Shown here piece by piece: positions 9,506 to 21,537 of a stretch of DNA of 64,000 nucleotides. Both the position numbers and the translations under genes were made by a program. Origin of the DNA: Lophius americanus (lineage: Eukaryota > Chordata > Actinopteri > Lophiiformes > Lophiidae). Positions within the stretch are counted from its first letter, which is position 1. The number at the start of each line of letters is the position of its first letter. The stretch covers positions 411,501-475,500 of the forward strand of contig JBBDHG010000130.1 in NCBI GenBank assembly GCA_037951165.1. Direction: 5' to 3'. The notes under the pieces are model-generated. The model did no database searches. It saw only the letters and a list, made by a program, of their open reading frames with translations, and was not told the origin of the DNA.

Positions 9506-10559
9506 TCCCAGCTTTTGTTCCAGTGACTCGCAATGTGCCAAACCTACTGCGGGTACAAAATCCTGGACTCAAAACCAGCAGGAAGAACTTATATATATAT
9601 TGGATGAGAGATGAAATGTTTTTAAAATTAGGAGTCGGGCTGCCAACTGGACCTGTTTCAGCGGAGCTTCACTGCCATAGAGTAAAAACACGTTGGAGCA
9701 GCGCTGTCAACACCTGATCCAGAATGTTTTACATTTCACCTGCCTTATGTGCAGAACAGCCACCCTAAGTGATCTTAGGCTTGTCTTAATTGACAAAAAC
9801 ATTCTCTAATTCTCATGGTTCTGACTGCTGGATCTCAAAAACAGTTTGTGCATTCCAGAATGTGGCAATAAAAATAATTGAATTATCCATTTCACTTTTA
9901 ATGGCCTACACATTATACACTCATACAACAGACACCATACAGCGTCTCACAAGCTCACCTAACAAGCGCCTGCCAACGGTGCGATGACAACAAGCAAGAA
10001 GGGAAAGCTTCCACGGCAAATAATTATCCCTCAGAAATGTCCAGTGGTTCTGTTCTGTAATCTGTTGGCCACAAGGCAGTTTCCTTTCTGAAAAACAGAC
10101 ACCACAAAGAAAAAGCTGTGTGTCTGAGGAGTACAGGAGGCTTCGTGAAAAGTGGATCAACTTCTACATTGGACATGAGAGGGTAAATATAGTGAGGCAG
10201 CTTGTCTGCAAGCACGGGAAGTTGTTACCGAGAGAACTTTCGGTTCAGCACAGATATGTGAGCTGACAGCTTCAGGAGTTCCTGTTCAGCCCTAGACCGT
10301 CTGCTGGTTACCCAAATTGGCCCTCGGTCATCAAATCTCTGAAACCCGGTGCCAGAAAGAGTCCAGCGTGGACTGAAGGGCACGTCCAAAACACGTCTGG
10401 CTGAGAACGTTGTCCCTGAGTCAGGCTTCTTTCTGGCACCACTTCCCTCCAGCACCGACCGGATTCTGGGGTTCCTGAGTGTTTCATCCTTCCTTCCACT
10501 GTCACTGCTAATCAACACCAGTAGGCGCTAAACTGAACCATTTCTTCTGTAAGGTATTC
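9506..10559. other. No gene recognised
   Basis: Unrecognised sequence. A 13-bp inverted repeat (GGTGCCAGAAAGA at 10348-10360 and its complement at 10428-10440) lies in a somewhat GC-richer block at 10230-10520. The 97-codon minus frame there has no recognisable domain. Confidence 0.4.
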
Positions 10560-11266
10560 GCTGCAATGAAGAAGTGTGCTGTTTTGGAAGTTTGGGCCAT
10601 TCTTTGCAGAACTACTTCTTTGCAGCCATACTGAAGGGTACGTGAGCATGAACTGCTCTGTGCAGGTCAAAACACAGCATCTCAGTGGGGTCCCGATTCA
10701 AACTTTGGATCTCTTTCTTCAAAACATGTTTCTCTCAGTAATGACCAGCTGTCCAGAAGCTGCCAGGCAACCCTTGAACACCAAGCTGCTTTCTCCATGC
10801 TTGTTTCTTTCTTGAATGCTGTGTTCGGTTGACACAAGATGTAAATGAACTTCTGTCCCAAAAAGTGTTCAACTTCTGACTCATCGGTCCTTAGAATCTT
10901 CGTTGTGGGTGATTAGGTGGCCTCACCTTAGTTTAGGTCAGAGGTCGGCGGTGACTTAGATGCAAGTCTTTTCTCCATTTGCTAGTCTTTTGTCTCAAGG
11001 TGGATCCGTGGAGTCCCACACTCTAAGACATAACTTTGGAAACCTTTCAAGACCAATGGGATTATATTTCTTCTTAATGTCCTCTGGAAATTTTTGGGAT
11101 TTTGGCATAGTGTGCTACTGGTGAGTCCTACATTCCAACTTCATGCCTCTTAAACATTCTGTTCAAGGGTTGTTATCCAGGTCCAGTGGGTCTAGTCCAG
11201 CTGCAACCAGATATTAATGGTTCTTTTTGGATTTTAATTCTAATGGGGCAAATACTTTTTCACAGT
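10560..11266 (-). pseudogene. Tc1-like element remnant, minus orientation
   Basis: The right end reads GGCAAATACTTTTTCACAG (11247-11265). This is the terminal inverted repeat of a common teleost Tc1-like family whose transposase reads inward. On the minus strand, the words 'gatgctgtgttttgacctgcacagagcagttcatgctc' and 'agttctgcaaagaatggcc' match the 3' transposase region of that family. A related copy with a similar terminus sits at 45440-46459. No frame survives. The left end near 10560 is estimated from where the similarity stops. Confidence 0.6.
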
Positions 11267-12117
11267 CAGTATTAGAAAACTTTTTTTAGTTAAATAAATG
11301 CAGTCATCATCAAAACGTATATTTTGCATTTTAGATTGAATTAAATTTGAAGATAATATAGAATTTAGTAATTAGATACACACAGAAAAACAGAAGAAAT
11401 CTGTTCAGCCATGTTTACAGTAAAGGCTCAAGCGTGAAACATACCGCAAAGAAATACGTACAAATTTGAATGTTTAGACTCTAATTTGATTTGCCGACAT
11501 GGATCTCTGTAGATGAATATGCTGCTGGTGTCAGCTCCATTGATCATGCATGTCTTTTTCTTTGTCTTATTATTATTAATGTTGTTCTTCTAGACGACTG
11601 TAAATACGACTTCTCTCCGCCTTCAAAAAACAAAATCTCTGACTTTTGTTCTACCTGCTCAGTTTCTGAGCAGGAAGAACAAGAACAAAAACATAATGAC
11701 AGCCTCCTGCTCAAGACGGCGCCCGGCAGGAAGATGCTGGCGAGTGATGAGGAAGCTGAAAGAAGCATGAAGGCTAACAATGATGTTCTCTTTAGGGCAT
11801 TTGTTGTTTTACATTGCTTTCAGCTGAAGACTGATGATTTGGAGGCGACATCACTGTGAAGGAGAACATTTTGAATATTGGGGAGGTTAAAACAGCCATG
11901 CACCAGACCGACCATTTTGTGCCAAGAAACAGAGAAACAACACTTTTGTGAACAATTGCTAAACATTCTGGTGACTATCATCAGATTCAGAAAAAGTTTA
12001 TGACATCACTCTTCCAAGAAATTCGACCCGGTCTCTTGTTGCAAAGCATGCCGTGACAAAACCCAAACAAAACATCAAAAAATGGAAAATAAAAATAGAT
12101 GTGTTATCAATGTGGGC
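11267..12117. other. No gene recognised
   Basis: AT-rich sequence. The 122-codon frame at 11491-11859 is the longest, but it has no domain signature, and it overlaps an antisense frame of similar quality. I regard it as chance. Confidence 0.4.
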
Positions 12118-12146
12118 TGCATGCACACGCGCTCACTTACACACAC

Positions 12147-12177
<31 letters not shown>

Positions 12178-12182
12178 CATCC
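12118..12182. repeat. (CA)n microsatellite
   Basis: CA dinucleotide tract with a few T interruptions. The pure part is at about 12155-12178. Confidence 0.9.
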
Positions 12183-13449
12183 ATGCCTACGTTCATAAAC
12201 GTGACAGCAAGTAACTTCGACCCTTTAAGATAAACTCCACTGGTTTGTATCATTGCATTGTGGGCAGATGTTCCGTTGATCAATATTAAACTTGTTTCTC
12301 CTCTTTCCCTCACCAGAACTCCTTCCTGCTTGTTTGCCTGAAAAATCCTCCAGATGCTCGCGCACTATTGTTTATCCTCCTCCACAAACACACACCAAGA
12401 GTTGTAGCTGAGAGGTGGCAGACCCTCCAAACTCAGATCCAACTGCAACCAGACGGCGCTGATCAAATGAGACTCTGTTTTGTGAAAACAGGGTCCCATT
12501 TCTAAATAATTGAATGTTACTGTTAATAAACACAACTTGAGACGTGATGTTGAGGGGAGGGGCCTAATGAAAGTGACGACCTAATAACCTGTGTGGGTGA
12601 TGTGTCTGACTACTTTCAGAAAGCTGTGGATGGTCCCTCCCACTCATCTGTAAAAGTTAAAAAAGTTTTAATAACTTACTTTAATGGTCTTTTTTTGGAT
12701 TGGCAGCTTCTTATACTGTATGAAAAGTTCAATTACACCAAGAAGGTTCCTGGTTCAAATCCACTTACTACGGGTACTTCAGTATCCAAAAATCATGTAA
12801 AATAAGTGAATTGATTTTAGGCAAGTATGACTATTGTACAGTGTAATATGCCTGATGTTTACAATTAAGGTACTATTTTAATAAAACTTACCCTGTTCAG
12901 TTTTTACATCAAGTGAAGCTGAAGTGGTTTACATTAGGTCACGTTGTCATGAACCCAAACCTAAGCCTCTATAAACTAAATATAATTCTGAACCTGAATG
13001 GTAAAATTAATTCACTGGATTAGGAATAGTTATAACTTCTAATTTGTTGGGAATTTTTACTAACTCCAATACTGAGCTCCAGTAAATATCGCTTCTCTTA
13101 GTGTTTATCACACTCATGATTTTCAGTGGATGTAAAAAACCTCTGAGCAAATGAAGTTACTGGTACTTGGAATAAAAAAATTCAAAGATACCTAAAAGTG
13201 CAGACTTTTGAGAATCTAAATGTAATAAATTTGTGAAAAGTTAAAAAATGTTTTATATACTTTAAAAAAAAAGTTGAATACCAGCGGCAGTTTTCTTTCT
13301 TTTGTTTTCATAATACAATGTGATTAATATAAACTGTGAGATTGATTGCTTTGCTTGTTTTTTAGTTCCAGTGGCTCATTCAGGGTTAAAGAGTAAATAA
13401 CGTTCAATAAGCCCATGTTTGGTTATTGCACCTAAGTAGAGGTGCCTCT
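12183..13449. other. No gene recognised
   Basis: Non-coding, AT-rich. 'aagaaggttcctggttcaaatccac' at 12740-12764 resembles the middle of teleost repeat family C and is probably a small scrap of it. Nothing else was recognised. Confidence 0.4.
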
Positions 13450-13650
13450 TCCCAGTCAGGGGAACGGGTCAGTACAGCACCACTGGAGGTGTGAATGGGA
13501 CTTTCACTGGTTGTTTTTCCATATGTCAGCCCCGTGATGAATTGGAAAACTTTTCCAGGCTGGACCTGCCTGTTGTCTGATGTCATATGTAATGAGCTTC
13601 AGATCCCTGCGACCCTACAGGGATAAGCGGTAACAGGAAATGGATAGTTG
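13450..13650 (-). mobile_element. Teleost repeat family C, reverse-oriented copy
   Basis: The sequence reads 'cccgtgatgaattgg', 'ttttccaggctggacctgcctg', 'gcgaccctacagggataagcgg' and 'aggaaatggata'. This is the reverse complement of the 'atccatccattatctg..accgcttatcc ... tcgc ... ggctggagcctatcccagct' repeat seen at 54524-54870. The copy is diverged but keeps the word order. Confidence 0.6.
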
Positions 13651-16600
13651 GGGAACTTTTCTGGAACATCTGAATCTCTGCTTCTGGTATTTCTTAGTTC
13701 TTGTCCATTTTTGTTCAAATTCACGTCTTACAGTAAAACCACAGTAAACATGCTGAGAATACTCTGAACGCCCAGAAAGAATAAAGCAAACCTTCATCTC
13801 TCCACTGTTTACTGAGGCCAGAACCAGGACTGGAACTGCCACCCTCTCCGCCTCCAACTATGCCATTCAAAGCTAATGTTTTATTTTGTGGAGGAAGAAG
13901 GTGGTTCAGCAGCCCCCACCTCCTCCAGCTTTTCCATCCGTGTATCCAGGGCGCTCGGTTCTGCCACCACACAATTCATCAGGACAGCACAGCGTGACAA
14001 CTGGGTTACCCAAATCAGAGGTCACTGATTGAAATCTTTAATATCAACTAGAGGTGTCACTGTGGAAACACCTGACTTAATCGGAAATGGATATCTGGGC
14101 ACCTAGGCCGCTCTGCTCAGGAAGACAAATGCAAGGATCTCTCAGCAGACCGCGTGCATAGAGGATAGTCCTCATCTGATGTAGGACCCCTAGTCTCTTA
14201 GGGTCCAGCTGAAGAGCTCAGCTTCTACATAAAATACTGCAGATGCATACAATTGAGGCTATTCTTGACCGTAGAAACATCGTTTATTAAAAGGTCCACT
14301 GAGCATCTGCTGTGTTTTCATCATATGCTGCAAGATCATCATGTAGTTTTTCCCTTTTTGTTGTGCATATCGGGCCTGAGAACTGGTTCTCTGATGTCCT
14401 CTGAACATGTCAAGGCTCATTTCCCTTTTTTCCAACAAAGTGAAGCCGGTGCTAGTTCTGGGCTAGAACTATAGCCAGACAAGAATGCTTCAACATGTGA
14501 ACCTTCTAAGAACCAGCATGGCTTTCCACTAAAGCCATGTCATTAGACATGTACATTTTAACACAATACTTGAGCTGGAATGCTTCAAATAATGGCTTTG
14601 TCCTTGAAACTCCCCCAAGTTTGTACTTATTTATGCTTAGTACTTAATTTAGTTATGCTTGTTTCAGCATAACTAAACAAAATCATTCATATGAAAGATA
14701 TTTCAACCAAAAACTGTAAATACCAAAAACAAAAGATTGTCTTTTACAGAAACCATCCGTGTCCATCCTTTTCACTTTAAATTTAGTAAAACCCTGAACA
14801 AAAAAAATTTTGGTTATGATTTTTTAAGCTTAAAGAAAAGTTTTCTCATTTTAAGGTAAATTGAGTGTCTAAGATTAAACTAATAAAGTTTCCCGTGAAT
14901 TATGCATGGGAATGATTTCTCTATCTTTTGTTCTGGTGAGGACATTGAAGGTGTGGTCGAGGGTCTTGTGCTTCCGTCGTGTCTGAGGTTAGAACAGAAT
15001 TGGGACTGCAGAGGACAATTGTTCTCAAGGGAGAAGCCCGACTAGCAACGCTTCAAAAATATACCATAATATGGCTACAGGGAATTTTAACCACCACACC
15101 CGGAGGGTAATCCCATAGGGCCAGCAGCCGGGCAGAGCCGGTGCCCTGGGCCCACCAGTGCAGGAAGACGCGGCGGTTGCTTTGTGTCACGACAGACAGA
15201 CTGGACTCTACCTGACTCCATTAGAACCTCTGCAGCGGTTTCTGTGGGAACTTTGATTTCCAACTTAACTTTGTCACTTCCTGGATGTTGTTAACAGCTG
15301 AAGATGGATTCTCTGCCTTCATTCGCTTTCTGTCAATCCTGCTTCTTGGCTGGATGCAGGTGTAATTCCATCTCCTATCTTTCATCAGGACCGCTGCTCT
15401 TCCTCACGTCTTAATCTGTGATGTATTTCCTCCTGCGCTCCGGGCTCACCTTGAAGGGGAATCATTATCATGTGAGAGACTCGACTACAAACTTACTGTA
15501 AAAGATTACATAATGGTTAGATCGGATCTTCTAAAGAAGCAATTTATTAAGGGAAAGGCCGGGCTGTAGTATTTTTTTATTTATTGCTATTGGATACAAA
15601 GTTCTCTAATGTGAAATATTATAAAGTAATTTCTGACACACAGTAAATGATTGTATAAAAAACTAACTGTATTTACATTTTACTCAAGTTCATTCTTTGC
15701 CCCCTGAACATGTCCCCTCTGACGCAACGGATCCGAGTTGACCTGGAGTAACGGGCTCTGTTTGGTCCGATGAGAAACTCAGCCTCAGAGAAATATTTGT
15801 GCTGCCAGAATAAGAAAAGAAAATTCTCTAGGGTACGTCTGTTTGGCCTGAAGGAGCAGAAGAACTTATCCAGCTCCACGCCGCGGCCCGTACTTATACT
15901 TCAGACATTATTGATGCAGACCCGTATTCTTGGCCCAGTCTATAAAGGAGCTTAAAGCAGAGCCTCCTAGTGACACTGACTGTCACCGCTCTCCTACAGA
16001 CCCGGTCAGCATTAGGTTACAGTACTCCGTTATAATCGATTTACTGGACTCGTGGCTGAATCCTGTGGATCTGCTGTCCTACATACACTCACTCTCAACA
16101 AGCCCCATCGATCAGGTCGTAAACGTCCGGCTTCACAAACTGGATTGTTCCGTCACAGGATGCCACGGCTCCAGCACCGACACAGACCTCAGAGTTTTAC
16201 GACCTCTGATGAAGTTACCAATGTCAACGAACTTCTTCACAATTCAAGAAGAATTGTCACTGCGTTGATGGTAACTGATGATAACTTACTCAGAGTGAGC
16301 GAAACAATAAGTCTAAAAATGAAAGGCCAACACGAGACTTTTCTTTAAACATAGTAAGTAATCAAACAACTATGGTGCATCAAATAGATAAGAATGTTTT
16401 GGACCAACTTTTTTTGATTCTCACCTGAAAGGAAAAACTGATGTTGCTTATTTCCCATTCTATAGAAAGCCAGAGTGTTTTCAGCCATGAAAATGCAACT
16501 TTTGAAAACGGGTCCAAGAGAGTAATCTTCAGAGAATGTCACCGTTTCCATCTCCATGTAAACGGATAATAGGCAACTCGTTGAAAACGGTGATGTCCCA

Positions 16601-17722
16601 GGAGCGTCAAAAGCAAAAAACTCTCATCAGCACAAATACATCTCATTGTCTTTGTGGACTGTCTGCAGACTGTCAATAAGAGCATCTGAAGCATGGCTGT
16701 GATGGGCGGAGATCATCCACACATCCTGCTCGGTCTTCTGCTGTGGGGTTTTATATATATATATAAAAATAAAAGCCTCCATTTTATTTTTATATTTTTG
16801 GTCCTGCATACAACCTATAGCATTTTTAGATTTTTTTGCCCATCAGTGTGAACAAGGATCATTTTGAAAACATCATTGTCTAGACAGAGCTTTTCTTAAA
16901 TGCAAAGACTTTTCTGTTTTACCCAATTACTGCCTTCAGTCAAACCGAACTTGAATTACTCACTTATGTACAAAATCAATTGATTGGTGGAACATTCAAA
17001 CAAGTTTTTTGAGCTCCAGAAGTTTCATATCAACAAGTATCAGAAAATATTTCATCTGACCTTGAATCACTTGAAACGTCTTCGACTACTTCAGGACACA
17101 AAAGGTAGTTGGTTCAACAATCACTCCCCCCGGAAATAATCTGGGTGATGATACGAAAGTTTCATTTCTTATATCCAAGTCTTTGTTGAAGTCTGTGGTC
17201 ATCAAGTGGCCATCAGCAGGGAGGGACTATTGGCGCGGGTCGGCCGGATGGTGAAGTATTTCTTCACTGTCTATTAGATACATTTTTCTTGCTTACGGTT
17301 TGTCAGGAATAGGAGTGTTCTTGATGTATGGAGTAATCTTCCATATTGGCAACCAACTCAGTCAATAAAGTTTTTGATTGGGCTCTCATTCAAACTGATG
17401 GAGCTGTGAGGAAGAAAAGCTCCTCCGCAATCAGAGAGGAGGGATTATGTGACCTGCAATTCACTGTATGCAATACATTTAATGCAATTTTTCCAATCAG
17501 GAGATGAGAATATATTTCCTCATCAAACGACGATAAAACTATATTTAGAAGTTTTATCGATCCTGTGATCAGTTGAAGTGCATTAGCCTGAATAAGGCAT
17601 CATTTATGTTGGGTCTTACTGGTATTTTTCCTCATTAAACATTTGGCATGTCTTGTTTTGGAGAGTAATTCAGAGATAAAGATGGGGCATAAAAGACAGA
17701 ATGTTTAAATACATAAACTGAA
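13651..17722. other. No gene recognised; possible decayed repeat at 16480-16880
   Basis: Several 60-110 codon frames (13615-13972, 15673-16348) overlap on both strands and lack domains. At 16480-16880 the words 'ttttgaaaacggg', 'catgtaaacgg' and 'gtgtgaacaaggat..ttttgaaaac' suggest a decayed non-autonomous DNA transposon of a type common in teleosts, but I am not sure. A 12-bp perfect stem (TTTAGTTATGCT, 6-nt loop) lies at 14648-14677. Confidence 0.35.
14648..14677. repeat. 12-bp perfect inverted repeat
   Basis: TTTAGTTATGCT (14648-14659) is exactly complementary to 14666-14677 with a 6-base loop. It is AT-rich, has no T-run or gene boundary beside it, and is likely fortuitous. Confidence 0.6.
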
Positions 17723-18103
17723 CAGCCATAACATTAAAACCACCTAGTTATTTTTGTTTAAACGCCCTTTTATGGTCCAAAAAAGTTGAGTGATGTATGC
17801 ATGAGTTCTGGTGTTCTGATACCTTTTCATGAGAAGTAGAGCCAACAAGGGTTATGGATAACCCTAACCCTAACCCTGTAGTTCTGTAGTTCCTCTGGCC
17901 CAGTCTTCCAACCATCACAATTCAGTTCTTGTCAAAGTCGCCCAGATCCTTAAACATCGACATTTTTCCTTCTTTCTATCACATCAATTTCAGAGCAGAA
18001 TGTTGGTTGCTGATTAATGTATCTATCTCCACTGAAAAGTGCCATAGTGACGACTTCATCAATGTTTTTCTGACTTCACATGGCAGTTATAATGTTATGG
18101 CTG
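17723..18103 (-). pseudogene. Tc1-like element with both terminal inverted repeats
   Basis: The left end CAGCCATAACATTA (17723-17736) and right end TAATGTTATGGCTG (18090-18103) are perfect 14-bp inverted repeats. Between them, 'tggcccagtcttccaaccatcacaatt', 'cttgtcaaagtcgcccagatcctt' and 'tttttccttctttctatcacatcaa' match in order the 5' end of a common teleost Tc1-like element. That part encodes the DNA-binding helix-turn-helix on the minus strand. At about 380 bp it is an internally deleted, non-autonomous copy with no open frame. The outer flank reads 'gatccgtgta', as in other copies. Related ends occur at 6173 and 38320. Confidence 0.75.
17859..17876. repeat. Interstitial telomere-like repeat (TAACCC)3
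   Basis: Three exact TAACCC units sit inside the Tc1-like copy. A similar CCCTACCCTAACCC stretch lies at 38292-38308, again next to a Tc1-like terminus. Confidence 0.8.
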
Positions 18104-18529
18104 ATCCGTGTACATCTTCTATTTAGAATCAATATTTTTGTCACAACAGAGGAAACACATTTTTCTAAGGCTACTCTTTTCTTTAACTCTTAATACAGGA
18201 TTAGTTCCTTTTTTTTATTTGAGTTATTGTTGCTCCTAAAACCCCTTTAGGGAAAAACGACAAGATAAATAAAGAATCGCCGGGGTTGACATGGACTCTT
18301 GTGATTGAGAAGGATTCAAAAGATTAACTATAATGAAGATGCTCATTAGGAATGAAAACGCCTAAACGGATGAAAGTGACGGAGGTTTCATTCAGTTTTT
18401 ATTTTTTATTATAAGGTGTTTATTATGTCCACCATCTTCATCTAAGATGGCAGCGTTCAAACAGATCCTGACCACAGCAGAGGTTCTGTTCTGTTTTATT
18501 GTGAAGGTTTTACAACTATTTATTTGCTT

Positions 18530-19005
18530 GTCTTCTCTTCTTCACTTCCTTCTTTTGGTTTCTTCTTTCATCTTCCTCCTCTGGTCTGTGTGTTCATGTG
18601 TGTGCGTAAATCCTGTTTCCCAGTATCTCCTCCCTAATTATTGACTGTTTTCACCTGTCCCCAGTCGTCACCTGTTGTCCATTTGTCTCGTTACTCTTTG
18701 TCTTTTAGTCTGTTTCCCGCTCTGAGTCCCTGTCGGATCGTCCATGCTCTTTCCTGGTTCACTTGCCTAAGGTTTCATCCATCTCCTGTCCTTCACCCTA
18801 AGTTTTGTTTGTCATTAGTTTGTACTTTGTGATTAGGATTTTTATTTGCTCCTTTAGTTTTCATCTGTTGTGCCTTAGTTTGCTAGTGAACATTATTTTG
18901 CTTTTTATTTGTAGTTTGTCTTTTTGTAAATCACAACCCTTTCATTAAACTTTATTTCTGAACGTTTACTTTGTGTGTTTGCATTTGGGTCCTGTAGAAG
19001 CTAAA
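18530..19005 (+). mobile_element. Possible retroelement 3' end
   Basis: T- and C-rich sequence with 'cacctgtccccagtcgtcacctgttg', 'gtcattagttt', 'cattaaactttatttctgaacg' and 'tgtgtttgcatttgggtcctg'. It resembles the 3' terminal region of teleost retroelements that end 'attaaa...ctgcgtttgggtcctg'. The copy is diverged and the class (LINE tail or LTR) cannot be told by eye. AATAAA-like and ATTAAA signals are present at about 18944. Confidence 0.35.
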
Positions 19006-19904
19006 CCAAACGGAAAAAAAACTGAAAGGAAGCGGGAAAGACGGAAATAATGTACAGATTAAAACCAGGTGAAAACTTGGAGGACACTTATTTCAAGGCT
19101 TTTAAATACCACAACAACAAAAGTGAATGAAAACTCCACCACCTTCCTTTGTTATGAACCAATGGACAAGCTGACATCAAGATGACCACTGGCAGAAATG
19201 AGTAACCTGAGCGTGGATTTGGTTTTTTCAGGCAGGACCAGTCATGTGATGAGGAGTTGTCTGTTTTCCCCGTGGAACTCCTTCAGATGATGGCGAAGTT
19301 AATGTTATCATTCATTCATGTTATCATTCATTGTCATTTCCTCTATGCTACTACACAATACATCCACTAGCGTTGCTTCCGAGTGAATGTTTTAGGTCTT
19401 CCAGAGGTCCGTTTAGCTGTTCTGGTTTCAATGGTCTTGGTTTTCTATGGAGGGATGAGCTCAGCAGCAAAGGTGATTCTGCTCACAGTGAAGACGGTTC
19501 TGATGTAACGTAGCAGCATCTAAACATCAGTGCGCGTTCGATGAAATCACGCAAACGCTGGAGTTGAAAACTTCAATCCAAATTAACTCAATCAATGAAG
19601 AAACTGTCTAAACGGGAGAAAAATTAGCACAGCGGCGGTTGAGCTTGAGAGTAATTACCAATGTCCCCCAACCAAGGTCAAAATAAATCAGAATCCATCT
19701 AAACTACTATTAAATATCTTAAAAATACGCCCGGTCGTCCATATTAATGAGAATTGTTTTGTTAATTGAGGAAAAATGTATATCTAGTAAATCCTCTAGC
19801 CTGATGTTTGTCGCCATGCTTGAACTCGTCCTCCGATTATATGTTCAACTGACGAGAAAAGAAAAGATAAATATCTTCTGAGTCAACTTTTTCACCTCAG
19901 CCAT
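19006..19904. other. No gene recognised
   Basis: Non-coding. A duplicated 'atgttatcattcatt' occurs at 19303-19332. No domain-bearing frame. Confidence 0.4.
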
Positions 19905-19995
19905 CCCTCTCCCCTCCTCGTCTGAGTCAACCCTCCTCGTCTGAGTCAACCCTCCTCGTCTGAGTCAACCCTCTCCTCACCTCAGTCAACCCTCT
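19905..19995. repeat. 19-bp tandem repeat (CCCTCCTCGTCTGAGTCAA)
   Basis: Three near-perfect copies at about 19912-19970, then two decayed copies (ccctctcctcacctcagtcaa, ccctctcgcctc). Confidence 0.85.
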
Positions 19996-21524
19996 CGCCT
20001 CTTCGCTGTTCATCTCTGCATCCGTAACTCACAAACACGTCGCTTCCAGCCATGTCGGCGCTGCACTCCACTTTCATTTCACCCAAAGTTGTTCTAGGGC
20101 TTCATATCCAGATAATTATTTGGAGGTCGTTCACGCTTTTATCTAGCGACAACGTGGGTGTTTGACAGGGAGGATAGTAAAATGAGTTTTGGGGGTCATT
20201 CTTTGTTTTTCTTTAGGGTAATGGCGTCCACAGAAACTGGCCTTCGATGACCGTCATTAACGGGAGGCAATCGGGAACAGACCCGAAACAAATTTGGTGC
20301 CCATTCAGCCAAATTAAACACACTTAAAACAGGATTCATAAAATCTAAAGTGTTTTATGAACTTTCTCAATCAATGAAGCCACTGCATTTAGAAAATAAA
20401 AATAAAACTCTGCAGACACAAACCAAAGTGGAACGTTTCAGCAAAACAGTAAACGGATAACCTTCTACTCTTTCTCTCTCTCCACAGCTTTGTTGCTTAG
20501 ATTTAGTTGCTCATACGTCGTTGTCACATAAACTTCTAATCTTCTGCACACATTACTCCTTTCATCACTAATGAGACTATTCTGCTTCACTCTGGACTCT
20601 TCGGCTTCACTCTGGACTTTCTTGCAGCGCTGCAGGGGGAGGAAGATGAATCGTGTTTAATTGGCTGAATTGTAGTATGATTGCTGGATAACTGCGGCCC
20701 GGTCGTCGGCTCAACTATCATGGAATGAATTGCCATTTTAGGAACATAGTCGACATGTAAGCGGTTATCTAATGCTTTGAAGCGGAGAATTCTATAAATA
20801 TACCTATCGATCAAAGGCTCGCCTTCTTTGAGAGAACCGACCTTCAGGATTTGGTGTTGTCCGTCCGCCACACTCATCAGACGCAGCAGGTCCACCTGTG
20901 CACTGGAGGCCAAGGTAGACCAGGCCAGGGTAGAAGTAATTGAAGATATTATTTCTCATTCTCTTTGCGCGGTGGATCAAAAGCATTCGATTCACACATT
21001 CCTTTCCAAAAAGGAACATTCTTAATATCAAAGCCGAGTTCATTCTTCAGATCATATAAAGGAACGCGTTAATGCGAAATTTATGACCTCGTCTTTGAAA
21101 ACAGACTGCAGTTAAACCGTGTCCGAAGAAAAAAACGCGTCTTCTATCTCTGGAATAATTCATGCACCTTTTGAAGAAACAAACATCTTCTCCAGTTGCT
21201 GCTGCCGTTATAGAATGTTTACCGCTCTGATATCATTAATGAAGACTCCATGTGGGTCTCTTCCGCTCGTTTGGTCTAAACACATGCAATAGTGGATCCA
21301 TTTACTAGGAATATTTTATTGCAATCTTTTCTTTTCTTGTCTCTCCTCCGAGACATCCTGGCTTCTACAGAAACCATCTCCCACCACAAAGAAGAACATC
21401 TGTCCAGAGAGGAGCTCTACATTTTATAGATCGCCTCGGTACCATGGCAGCTGTCAGTGGGCGGGACTTAATAGGGTTCATTGACAGAAATACTGTTGCG
21501 CCTACTAGTACTGCAGCACTACAG

Positions 21525-21537
21525 CCAGCAGGTGGCG
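21525..21537 (+). promoter_or_regulatory. Candidate CTCF core motif
   Basis: CCAGCAGGTGGCG matches the vertebrate CTCF core (CCxxxAGxxGGCx) at its key positions, preceded by 'actaca'. CTCF binds this type of core at insulators and loop anchors, and orientation matters; this site reads on the plus strand. A 13-base match is expected occasionally by chance in 64 kb, so this is only a candidate. Confidence 0.35.

Noticed and set aside
11491..11859. 122-codon plus frame with an acidic, Lys-rich middle
   Set aside because: No recognisable domain, splice context or start support. An antisense frame of similar length overlaps it.
12740..12764. tRNA-like B-box (GGTTCAAATCC)
   Set aside because: No A-box or cloverleaf around it. 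The words match the middle of teleost repeat family C instead.
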